Made by a program: the position numbers and the translations under genes. From positions 3,392,734-3,456,733 of the forward strand of contig NZ_HG964446.1 of assembly GCF_000689255.1 (NCBI RefSeq): a stretch of 64,000 bases of DNA. The letters are read 5' to 3'. Below the pieces are notes generated by a model that was not told where the DNA came from, searched no databases, and saw nothing but the letters and a program-made list of their open reading frames with translations. Shown here in pieces: positions 17,329-23,911 of the stretch (positions are counted from its first letter, which is position 1; the number at the start of each line of letters is the position of its first letter). Origin of the DNA: Mycobacterium triplex (GTDB lineage Bacteria; Actinomycetota; Actinomycetes; Mycobacteriales; Mycobacteriaceae).

Positions 17329-18162
17329 ATGGGGCTCGTCGGGGAGGCGATCGACTGGACCCGCAGGCAGGTCGTGTCCAGAGTCCCCAAAGCCGACCTC
17401 GACCAGCGGGATCCCGACTACATCCGCGACCAACTGCCGGGCACCTGGTTGCTCGCGTCGCTGTATTTCCGCGCCGACGTAACGGGGCTGGATCGAATCC
17501 CCACCGAAGGTCCGGTGCTGATGGTCGGTAACCACAGTGGTGGCAATGTGCCTCCGGACACCTTCGTGTTCACCCTTGCGTTCTGTTCGTACTTCGGCGT
17601 CGAGCGGCCGTTCTACCAGCTGGCCCACAACCTCGTCGTCTCGGCACCGCCGCTGGGCTGGCTGCGCAAGTTCGGCACCGTCGCCGCCAATCCCGAAAAT
17701 GCGCGGCTGGCATTGGATTCCGGCGCAGCTCTGCTGGTCTATCCCGGCGGCGACTTCGAGGTGTTCCGGCCGTCGTGGGAGCGGCACAAGGTCGACTTCG
17801 GCGGGCGGATGGGTTACGTGAAGCTGGCCCGCGAGGCGGGGGTCCCGATCGTCCCAATCGCCAGCGTCGGAGGCCAGGAGAGCGCGCTGTTCCTCAACCG
17901 CGGGCAGTGGCTGGCCAAGGCACTGATGGCCGATAAGTTGCTGCGGCTCAAGAGTATTCCGATATCGCTGGCACTGCCCTGGGGCCTGAACATCGGCGAT
18001 CTGGCGGGCCATATTCCGCTGCCCACCAAGATCGCGATCGAGGTGCAGGAACCCGTCGACGTCGACGACCACGACGAAGCGGTGCACGACAAGGTCGTCG
18101 CCAGCCTGCAGGGCGCCGTCGACCGCCTCGCCGCCAAACGTCGCTTACCGGTGCTCGGCTGA
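17329..18162 (+). CDS. Lysophospholipid acyltransferase family protein
   Basis: A 277-residue membrane-associated acyltransferase (PlsC/LPLAT fold). Motif 1 is GNHSGGNVPPD, with His and a downstream Asp. Motif 3 is LLVYPGGDFEVFRP around residue 140, and GVPIVPIASVGGQES corresponds to motif 4. The amphipathic N-terminus (AIDWTRRQVVSRV) probably tethers it. It should transfer an acyl chain to a glycerolipid or related acceptor; specificity is unknown. It resembles Rv1920, found nearby in M. tuberculosis (from memory). The next gene overlaps it in the tetramer-type junction TGATG. Confidence 0.88.
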   Translation: MGLVGEAIDWTRRQVVSRVPKADLDQRDPDYIRDQLPGTWLLASLYFRADVTGLDRIPTEGPVLMVGNHSGGNVPPDTFVFTLAFCSYFGVERPFYQLAHNLVVSAPPLGWLRKFGTVAANPENARLALDSGAALLVYPGGDFEVFRPSWERHKVDFGGRMGYVKLAREAGVPIVPIASVGGQESALFLNRGQWLAKALMADKLLRLKSIPISLALPWGLNIGDLAGHIPLPTKIAIEVQEPVDVDDHDEAVHDKVVASLQGAVDRLAAKRRLPVLG

Positions 18163-18596
18163 TGCGCGTCGAACGCCGCTGCGTCATCCAGGCCGACCGC
18201 GACGCGGTCTGGAAAATCGTCAGCGACCCGGACTGCTACCCGAGGTTCATGACCAACCTCGAGCGTTGGGAATCCGCGAACGATCAGGTCGCCGGCGTGG
18301 GTGCCCGCTATACCGTGCATTGGAAGATCGGGTCGGTGCCCGTTGGCGGCCTGATCGAGGTGGTCGAATTCGACGAGCGCCGCGACCTGGCGTGGGTGGG
18401 CATCACCGGCGTCGCGCTGCGCGGCCGGATCCGGCTGCGCGACGGCGCCCGGGGCCAGACGAAAGCGACCTTCCGGTTGTCGTATCAGGCACCCGGCGGA
18501 ATACTGGGCTACATTGCCGATCGGATCGCGGTGCGTCAGGTGGGCCGCACGCTGTCCGGCACGCTCAGGTGCCTTAAGCAGCTCGCCGAGTCCTGA
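18162..18596 (+). CDS. SRPBCC (polyketide cyclase/dehydrase-like) family protein
   Basis: A 144-residue START-like hydrophobic-pocket protein. VERRCVIQADRDAVWKIVSDPDCYPRFMTNLERWE opens the fold, followed by GARYTVHWKIGSVPVGGLIEVVEFDERRDLAWVG and a long C-terminal helix. Such proteins bind lipids or act as cyclase/aromatase; the ligand here is unknown. Its ATG shares bases with the stop of the acyltransferase gene, so the two are translationally coupled and probably act on the same lipid class. Confidence 0.88.
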   Translation: MRVERRCVIQADRDAVWKIVSDPDCYPRFMTNLERWESANDQVAGVGARYTVHWKIGSVPVGGLIEVVEFDERRDLAWVGITGVALRGRIRLRDGARGQTKATFRLSYQAPGGILGYIADRIAVRQVGRTLSGTLRCLKQLAES

Positions 18597-18741
18597 TCCA
18601 CCTGCTCCGCCGACATCGCGGATTGTCAGCCCAAATGCTGGTGAGTGGGAATTTCCCATTGCGACGGGCCGTTTGCTGGAATCGAACCAACCCGAGTGCG
18701 GCGGGTGCTTCGAGCAATCCAACGAGGGGGTGGCTTATTCG

Positions 18742-20781
18742 ATGCAGGCCATGAGCCGGCGGATCGGCCGGCGTGGCTGGCCGGGAATGCGCAGCGGCAC
18801 GGCACGCCCGGGATCGCGGGTGCGCACCGCGAATTGGCTGATGCACATGGCCCTTCCGATGCTGGCGTTGTGGCTTCTGCTCGACATCCCCAAAGTCGAC
18901 CTGGAATGGGACAACCGGCTGGCGCACTTCGTGTTGGTGCTGTCGGCGGCCCTGGTCAGTGTGGTGTTGGGCGTCCTGATAGGCCGCGAGGCCCGCGCCC
19001 GCGACGACGCCCGCCTTTGGCTGGTGTCACTGGTGTTTACCACGACCGCCGGCTTCTTCGGCGTACACGCGGTGTTCACTCCCGGGGTACTGATGGACAC
19101 CTCCGACGCGGAGTTCATGTTGCCGACGAGGATGGGCCTGATCTTGGCCGGCCTGATCGCCCTGGTTTCCTCGATCAACTTCACCCCCGCACGAAACGCC
19201 CGCCTCTGGACATGGCGACGACGCCTGTCGGCGCTGGTCTGGGTCCTGATGACGGCGTCCGCGGTGTTGATCGCGTGCGGCATGCTGGATCGGCTGCCGA
19301 ATCAAGCGGTCTTGGAGGGCATGGAGCAGCTCGGGGCGCTGGCCGGCGGCGTGCTGTTCTCGGTGGCGGCGCTGGCCTACTTCCCGATCTATCGGCGACG
19401 CCCGACCGTTGTGGTCATGTCGGTGCTCAGCGCCTTCGTGTTGCTGGCGGAGGCGTCCGTGGCGTTGGCCCTCGGCATGAGCTGGCACGCGTCGTGGTGG
19501 CTGTGGCACGTGCTCATGACTCTGGCCTTCTGCTTTATCGCCTACAGCGCGCGGGTTCAATTCCGCCGGGAGGGCTCGGTCCGAGGGCTGTTCGATTCGT
19601 TGGCCACCCAGCAGACCATCGCCGATCTGCGGCGCGACTACGCCGTCGCGCTGGAGGAGATGGTCGAGGTGCTGCAGCGCCGCGAGCGTGGAGATCACGT
19701 GGCGCCCGGCGCCGCCGCGGCCCGGCTTGCCGATCGCTTCGAGCTGTCCGAACAACAGGTCGCCGTCCTCAAGCGCGGCGCGGAGGCGCTCGGCACCGAG
19801 CGCGAGCGCGTCCGCAAGCTAGGCACGCTGATCGCCCTGGGCCGGGAATCCAGCGTCATCCAGGACGAGGACGCGTTGCTTGGCCGGGTGATGGCCTCCA
19901 TCGCCGATGCCTTCCCCGGTGACCGATTTCGCCTGGGGATGATGCGCGACGGGGAGCTCAGTTTCTGCGACGCCCCGGCCGGTGCCGGCGCGCTGGAGCT
20001 GCCCCTGATGGTCAAGGGGCAGGTCGCCGGCGTGATCGAGGCGTTTCGACCCGACGGCGCGTTCGACGACGCCGACGTCGCGCTGCTGCGCTCGTTCGCG
20101 ACCCAATCGTCGATGGCATTGGAGAACGCAAGGCTCTACCACCACCTGGACGGCCTGTTCCGTAGCTACATGTCGCCCGCGGTCGCGACCGCACTGCTCG
20201 CCGACCCGGATCAAGCCGGGCTGGGTGGCGCGATCACCGAGGTCACCGTGTTGATGGCCGATCTGCATGGCTTCACCCCGTTCGCCGAAGCCACCTCGCC
20301 GGATCAGGTGGTGACCATGCTGAATACCTATTACGGCGCGGTGGTTCCCGTCATTCTCGAGTCGGGGGGTACCGTCCTGCAGTTCGTCGGCGACGCGGTG
20401 ATGGCGATCTGGGGCGCTCCGGCCCGGCAGGCCGACCACGCCGTGCGGGCAGCAGGTGCCGCACTCACGCTGCACTCGGTCGTGGAAGCGGCGGCGAGCG
20501 GGCACGCGGACTGGCCGCGGTTTCGGGTTGGAATCAACACCGGGCCGGCCCTGGTGGGCAACATCGGGGCCGAGCAGATGCGCAGCTTCACCGCGATCGG
20601 GGACACCATGAATCTCGCCGCACGTCTGCAGAACTTGGCCGAGCCGGGTCAGGTAGTGGTTGGCCCGGGCACCTCCGCGGCGCTCGGAACGACGGCCCGG
20701 GTCAGCCGGCACGGCTGGGTGAAGGTCAAGGGCAAGCGCGACCCGGTCCGGCTTTGTGTGCTGCACGAATTGGCGTTATAG
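18742..20781 (+). CDS. Membrane-anchored GAF/class III adenylate or guanylate cyclase
   Basis: A 679-residue protein with about seven N-terminal membrane spans (residues 33-270), a cytosolic linker, a GAF domain (about 345-480) and a class III cyclase domain (about 500-679). Metal-binding Asp are in LMADLHGFTPF and FVGDAVMAIWG; the transition-state Asn and Arg are in MNLAARLQNLAEPG. The residue that is usually Lys in (D)KFIGD is Gln here (LQFVGD), and the partner position is Thr in FTAIGD. Substrate preference is therefore uncertain. ATG 18742 follows GAGGGGGTG. It stands alone between the SRPBCC gene and the repeat-rich region. Confidence 0.92.
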   Translation: MQAMSRRIGRRGWPGMRSGTARPGSRVRTANWLMHMALPMLALWLLLDIPKVDLEWDNRLAHFVLVLSAALVSVVLGVLIGREARARDDARLWLVSLVFTTTAGFFGVHAVFTPGVLMDTSDAEFMLPTRMGLILAGLIALVSSINFTPARNARLWTWRRRLSALVWVLMTASAVLIACGMLDRLPNQAVLEGMEQLGALAGGVLFSVAALAYFPIYRRRPTVVVMSVLSAFVLLAEASVALALGMSWHASWWLWHVLMTLAFCFIAYSARVQFRREGSVRGLFDSLATQQTIADLRRDYAVALEEMVEVLQRRERGDHVAPGAAAARLADRFELSEQQVAVLKRGAEALGTERERVRKLGTLIALGRESSVIQDEDALLGRVMASIADAFPGDRFRLGMMRDGELSFCDAPAGAGALELPLMVKGQVAGVIEAFRPDGAFDDADVALLRSFATQSSMALENARLYHHLDGLFRSYMSPAVATALLADPDQAGLGGAITEVTVLMADLHGFTPFAEATSPDQVVTMLNTYYGAVVPVILESGGTVLQFVGDAVMAIWGAPARQADHAVRAAGAALTLHSVVEAAASGHADWPRFRVGINTGPALVGNIGAEQMRSFTAIGDTMNLAARLQNLAEPGQVVVGPGTSAALGTTARVSRHGWVKVKGKRDPVRLCVLHELAL

Positions 20782-21029
20782 CAACGTATTTCACGCTTTT
20801 GCCATACTTTTTGTTCTAGCCATCGAGTTCGGGCGGGCCCGAAACCCGTTGTCGCCGTGAGAACCATACCTTCGTTTGGGCTCGGTGCGGCCGGGCAATA
20901 CAGCGGTCCGGAATTCGAAATCCTTTGGCTCAGAGCGCTTGACGACGTACACTAGCAATCTCGGGATTTGGAATCAGACAAGTCAATTAAGATCTGGCAC
21001 AGATCGCTCAATACGACGGGGGAACTGCC
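20782..21029. other. Non-coding stretch leading into the small-lipoprotein region
   Basis: No gene is supported here. The sequence turns AT-richer than the flanks after 20782. A TTGACG near 20940 could be a -35 element for the small lipoprotein at 21030, but no convincing -10 at normal spacing was found. Confidence 0.4.
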
Positions 21030-21152
21030 ATGTCGCGTAGCACTAGCAAAATCATCGTCGCTTTGGTACTTGGCTTTACCGCACTTACCACATCGGGATG
21101 CACTATCCCGCTCACCATTGATTGCGGTCAGTTCACCTGCATTCCGGGCTAG
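21030..21152 (+). CDS. Small lipoprotein, copy A of a five-member local family (40 aa)
   Basis: The ATG at 21030 follows GACGGGGGAAC and opens a 40-residue protein. Residues 1-23 are a lipoprotein signal peptide (MSRSTSK, then IIVALVLGFTAL) and the lipobox is TTSGC with Cys24. The mature peptide is only 17 residues: CTIPLTIDCGQFTCIPG, which has two further Cys. It aligns without gaps through residue 31 with copy B (21471-21593), including SGCTIPLTID. It is the only copy on the plus strand. Lipidation and surface display are inferred from the lipobox; function is unknown and I do not recognise the family. Confidence 0.75.
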   Translation: MSRSTSKIIVALVLGFTALTTSGCTIPLTIDCGQFTCIPG

Positions 21153-21405
21153 CGACCGGCGCACAGCCGAAAGCGACTGCATTACAGCACTATTGAGCTC
21201 CCTGCGTCTCGGGTTGCCGAGGCGCAGCGGCGCTCGGCTGGTGCGAGACGGTACAACTACCGTGTGACACAACAGCTCCCGGCGGCCCAAGACGGACTGC
21301 CTTAGCCCAGGGGCCAGCTCGGCGGCCAAAGGCGTTGCGGACGAGCCGTATTCGCGATAAGGCCGGCAGTGAGTGGCTGCGGCCCAGTCGGCTTAAAGCG
21401 AGGGA

Positions 21406-21443
21406 TCCGCGATAATCCCCGCTCGCACAGGGATTATCGCGGA
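21406..21443. terminator. 14-bp perfect hairpin between convergent lipoprotein copies A and B
   Basis: TCCGCGATAATCCC at 21406-21419 and its exact complement at 21430-21443 enclose a 10-base loop. It lies between the stop of copy A (plus) and the stop of copy B (minus), as a shared bidirectional terminator would. There is no following T-run, which is common for mycobacterial terminators. A protein-binding palindrome is the alternative. Confidence 0.6.
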
Positions 21444-21470
21444 CTCACCCCACGACTGACGAACGGCCTA

Positions 21471-21593
21471 CTACATGAAGACCAAGCCGGAGCCACCTGG
21501 GTCGATGGTGAGCGGGATCGTGCAACCAGATGCCGTAAGCGCGGTGAAGCCCAGGATCAAGGTGACGACAAGTTTACTGCTGAGACGTGACAT
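21471..21593 (-). CDS. Small lipoprotein, copy B (40 aa)
   Basis: Read on the minus strand from ATG 21593, preceded by ACGGGGGTAACACC, which resembles the ribosome-site region of copy A. Signal peptide MSRLSSK, then LVVTLILGFTAL, lipobox TASGC with Cys24. The mature peptide is 17 residues: CTIPLTIDPGGSGLVFM. The signal peptide and the first eight mature residues match copy A almost exactly, but the last nine differ completely and lack the two extra Cys. A conserved leader with a diversified tail is the pattern across the family. Function unknown. Confidence 0.75.
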   Translation of the reverse strand: MSRLSSKLVVTLILGFTALTASGCTIPLTIDPGGSGLVFM

Positions 21594-22004
21594 GGTGTTA
21601 CCCCCGTTCGTCTAAGGACAATCCGTTACCAGAGAGTCGATCTGCTGCCCGAGACACACGTACAATACGACGCGAAAGAGCTTGATCACGAGCATTTTCC
21701 CGAAATCTCCGCAAAGTTTTTTCGCGGCTTGCATTCAATCGGTACGATTCCGGGCAACCCCTCGGGGAACTGGTATGTCGACCCTAAATATGTTGTGGAA
21801 CAACACTTTTCAAATCAAGATCACCGGGAAATGGACTGGCACAAAGGGATGCAGGACCGGCCCGGCCGAAAGCCGGCCTCATACCCCACGTGTCCGCGGC
21901 AGCAAGGGGCCCACTTCGCGGCTACGGTGAGCCGCTCCGGGATGCAACGAGGCCCCGCCGCGAATGGTCTCCGCGCCGCTTTCGCCGCGAGTAAGGATGG
22001 CTAG
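21591..22004 (+). pseudogene. AT-rich open frame, probable remnant of an acquired gene
   Basis: This plus-strand frame is open for 137 codons and has natural protein character in the middle (LDHEHFPEISAKFFRGLHS, NPSGNWYVDPKYVVEQHF, NQDHREMDWHKGMQDRP), with a low third-position GC unlike its neighbours. No ATG or GTG with a ribosome site begins it; the first usable start is TTG 21729, inside the best part. I recognise no family. It is most simply the tail of a gene whose 5' part was lost. It overlaps the end of the small minus-strand gene at 22001. Confidence 0.3.
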
Positions 22005-22174
22005 CCCCAGTGCGGGGGAACTTCACTGCCCGGGCAGTCGCCATATCGGCAGTCAATGTCGCGAACCCGCCGGCGAATGACCTTGCCATCGTCGTCACGG
22101 ACGTATTCGACCGTGGCTTCAGCCGGCCGCCGGCAATGGGGGCAGGCTTCCATTTCGGTTTCGAAGCGCGGCAT
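22001..22174 (-). CDS. Small zinc-ribbon-like protein (57 aa)
   Basis: From ATG 22174 the minus strand encodes 57 residues beginning MPRFETEMEACPHCRRPAEA and ending CRYGDCPGSEVPPHWG. A CPHC knuckle near residue 11 and a second Cys pair (DCRYGDC) near residue 44 suggest a zinc ribbon, with a charged beta segment between (VEYVRDDDGKVIRRR). A good site, GGGGAGGA, stands before the start. Its ATG overlaps the stop of the upstream small gene (TGATG). Tiny zinc ribbons of this kind are common in actinophages and integrated elements, but no homologue can be named. Confidence 0.6.
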   Translation of the reverse strand: MPRFETEMEACPHCRRPAEATVEYVRDDDGKVIRRRVRDIDCRYGDCPGSEVPPHWG

Positions 22175-22359
22175 CAGGTCGTCCTCCCCGTCGCGATGTA
22201 ATAGAAGCGTCGCAGATCCCCGCGCCCGACGTAGCGATTGGTCACATCGATGCGCTCGGAAGCCGGTAAAAGCCCCGTGAAAACGACGAATCGCCTACGG
22301 CCCGGACGGACCACGCGCGCCGATGCCGCATGCCGGGTACTTACCCCGGCATGCGACAT
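22174..22359 (-). CDS. Small hypothetical protein (up to 61 aa), first gene of a two-gene set
   Basis: An open frame of 61 codons from ATG 22359, or 46 from GTG 22314. The body reads RRRFVVFTGLLPASERIDV and TNRYVGRGDLRRFYYIATGR, a basic, protein-like sequence with no recognised domain. The stop overlaps the start of the zinc-ribbon-like gene, implying coupled translation. The ATG lies inside the right arm of a 10-bp palindrome (22328-22354), so the GTG may be the true start and the palindrome a promoter or operator element. Confidence 0.4.
   Translation of the reverse strand: MSHAGVSTRHAASARVVRPGRRRFVVFTGLLPASERIDVTNRYVGRGDLRRFYYIATGRTT
22328..22354. repeat. Perfect 10-bp inverted repeat at the head of the small two-gene set
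   Basis: GCATGCCGGG at 22328-22337 and CCCGGCATGC at 22345-22354 are exact complements with a 7-base loop. It sits at the possible start of the minus-strand gene at 22359 and could be an operator, a hairpin in the leader, or a terminator for anything arriving from the right. Confidence 0.6.
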
Positions 22360-22595
22360 CTCAACGCGCTAAATGCGTTCGCCAACCCGCAGGCGATCGG
22401 CCCGCTCCACACGCCGGCCCGAGACGCGGAGCGGCTGGCTTCTGCGCATGAGTTGACGAACATCCGCATCGTGCGGACACACATGATGCCGACCCGAGGG
22501 CGTCATGTCGTGTACAAGGTCTCGACCCGTAGCAAACAGCTCAACTCGCGTTCGCCCACGCGGGACCGGTGCACAATGCGACCAGCCACGCGGGC

Positions 22596-22703
22596 TTACA
22601 TCGATATGGTGATGAGCGATAGCACCGGCGTGCACCCGGTCGCCGCCACCGCGGTGAAGCCAAGGATTACCGCGACACTGATTTTGCTGGTTAAGCCCGA
22701 CAT
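22596..22703 (-). CDS. Small lipoprotein, copy C (35 aa)
   Basis: From ATG 22703 on the minus strand, behind GAATGGAGTGCATT (site GGAG), a 35-residue protein. Signal peptide MSGLTSK, then ISVAVILGFTAV, lipobox AATGC with Cys24; mature peptide CTPVLSLITISM, 12 residues. It groups with copies D and E by the TPVLSL/SPVLSL start of the tail and by a shared upstream repeat at 22759-22876. The short, hydrophobic mature part has no recognisable domain. Confidence 0.72.
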   Translation of the reverse strand: MSGLTSKISVAVILGFTAVAATGCTPVLSLITISM

Positions 22704-22758
22704 AATGCACTCCATTCGTCTCAGTTGGCGCCCGACTCAAACTTGGAGCCGGGCTTAT

Positions 22759-22876
22759 GGCGTCAGGAGGCCCAAAAAAGGCCGCTCCCGACTCCGAACA
22801 ACAATTAGCTGGCATGAAGGCGCCCACCACCGCATCCAGACCCGATTCGGCCGGTGCCGATAGTAACCCGAGATCT
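22759..22876 (-). repeat. Leader repeat, unit C
   Basis: About 118 bases upstream of copy C are roughly 90% identical to 23722-23838 upstream of copy E, and more weakly similar to 23239-23321 upstream of copy D. Read on the minus strand it runs from AGATCTCGGGTTACTAT through CGGCCGAATCGGG and GCGCCTTCATGCCAGC to TTTTTTGGGCCTCCTGACGCC. TACTAT at its upstream end could be a -10 element. Short frames inside are not conserved between units, so it is more likely a promoter plus untranslated leader than a gene. Confidence 0.65.
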
Positions 22877-22881
22877 ACTAG

Positions 22882-23169
22882 TCATGCCAGCTTTACCAAG
22901 AAGTAATCTGCCCGTGTCGCTGAGCCGACCGATATCCGTGCCCGCCCGGTCGACCAGAAATTGCCTTGACATGCACTCTTATCCGGACGCCGACGGCGGA
23001 ACAATGAGTATCGGCTCAAATTTGCGTTGCCGAAAATACGATATGCATCCCGGGATGCGAACGAGGTCCAGAACAAGATCAGCGAATGCGTCGGCGACCA
23101 TCTCGAGGCCATGACGGCGGCAAACCCGAGGATCCCTGCGACACCGACTTTGCTGGCTGCGCGTGACAT
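22882..23169 (-). pseudogene. Decayed copy D of the small lipoprotein family
   Basis: From ATG 23169 the first 22 residues follow the family (MSRAASKVGVAGILGFAAVM, then AS), but the lipobox Gly-Cys has become Arg-Trp, so lipidation is impossible. The stop found at residue 34-41 in other copies is lost and the frame runs on to residue 95 through sequence with no protein-like character. The SPxxSL start of the tail is still recognisable. An upstream repeat unit is present but diverged. This looks like a neutral, degenerating duplicate. Confidence 0.65.
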
Positions 23170-23238
23170 TAAACGCTCCGGTCTTACCCGGGCCCACTAA
23201 AGCCGGAGTGGCAGCGGCATCTGCGAACGCAAACGGTC

Positions 23239-23321
23239 ATTCCCAACTTCGCACAAGCGGTAGCTGGCATGAAGGCGACCGCCACCGTCTTCAGGCCAGA
23301 ATCGGTGCATACGGTAGCCGA
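23239..23321 (-). repeat. Leader repeat, unit D (diverged)
   Basis: The core GCCTTCATGCCAGCTA and the preceding TATGCACCGATTC correspond to units C and E, but the rest has drifted and the TTTTTTGGGCCTCC end is missing. The possible -10 is TACCGT here, weaker than TACTAT (C) and TATGAT (E). This matches the decayed state of the gene it precedes. Confidence 0.5.
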
Positions 23322-23570
23322 GGCAGGTTGCCTGGCCAGGTATTCGCGAGTAACTACGGCGGTCGCTGAACGCAACAAATGCGCCCGGAAACGCGCCGTG
23401 CGATAACGGTCATAGCAAACTCCCGCCGTGCCCCCGCAGTCGTTCGGGGTAGGCACGGCGGCGATGGCGCGTCGTCGCCGTTGACGGCCTCTCCGTCGGT
23501 GCCTCGACGAGTGAGAGCAACGTTTCAGATCAGGCCCGAGACGTCGCGGATCTACTCGCGAATCAGGGCA
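23322..23570. other. Gene-free stretch between unit D and copy E
   Basis: Nothing convincing is encoded in these 249 bases. Short frames on both strands lack ribosome sites and resemble no family. The stretch is probably intergenic debris from the local duplications. Confidence 0.4.
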
Positions 23571-23672
23571 TTAGAAAGAGAAAAGCGACAGGACCGGCGA
23601 ACATCCTGAAGCCGTTACTGCGGTGAAGCCCAGGATCAAGGCGACACCGACTTTGCTGGTTATGCGCGACAT
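23571..23672 (-). CDS. Small lipoprotein, copy E (33 aa)
   Basis: From ATG 23672 on the minus strand, behind GAATGGAGTGCA (site GGAG), a 33-residue protein: MSRITSK, then VGVALILGFTAV, lipobox TASGC with Cys24. Its mature peptide CSPVLSLFSF has 10 residues, the shortest in the set. It matches copy C at most positions and copy D in the signal peptide (SKVGVA). Its leader repeat is the best-preserved pair with that of C and includes a 7-bp hairpin, CCCGGCT-7-AGCCGGG, shortly before the start. Function unknown. Confidence 0.72.
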   Translation of the reverse strand: MSRITSKVGVALILGFTAVTASGCSPVLSLFSF

Positions 23673-23721
23673 TGCACTCCATTCATCCAGGTATCACCCG
23701 GCTCATGCCAAGCCGGGACGC

Positions 23722-23838
23722 GGCGTCAGGAGGCCCAAAAAATGGCCGCTCCAGACTCCGAACAACACATAGTTGGCATGAAGGCGCCCACCACCGCATT
23801 CAGACCGATTCGGCCGGTGCAGATCATAACCGAGATCT
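23722..23838 (-). repeat. Leader repeat, unit E
   Basis: About 117 bases nearly identical to 22759-22876, differing at roughly a dozen positions, including one extra base in the A/T run at the gene-proximal end and one missing base in each of two other places. TATGAT at the upstream end is a fair -10 candidate. The same order of leader, hairpin region, GGAG site and lipoprotein ATG as in unit C shows the whole gene with its control region was duplicated. Confidence 0.65.
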
Positions 23839-23911
23839 GCTGCATCCCGCTAGATGATACTCACGGGTAACCGCTATCCCCGTTATTCATCCGCGAGCCG
23901 TGAAAGACGGG

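Noticed and set aside
18646..18658. TGGGAA-T-TTCCCA ahead of the cyclase gene
   Set aside because: Six-bp arms are near what chance gives in this base composition, and no regulator adjoins.
20952..21329. 125-codon minus-strand frame across copy A
   Set aside because: Antisense to the lipoprotein copy, with no ribosome site or protein-like composition.
22369..22830. 153-codon minus-strand frame overlapping lipoprotein copy C in another frame
   Set aside because: The equivalent frame is broken by indels in the repeat units of copies D and E, so it is not the conserved product.
22330..22863. 177-codon plus-strand frame across 22330-22863
   Set aside because: It runs antisense through lipoprotein copy C and its leader repeat. 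The first 60 codons (MRHLNALNAFANPQAIGPL...) have fair codon use and might be a small gene, but there is no ribosome site and no recognised family.
22704..23838. Repeats considered as a CRISPR array
   Set aside because: Units are about 120 bp, spaced irregularly by 360-400 bases and associated with gene starts; no short direct repeats with regular spacers and no cas genes.
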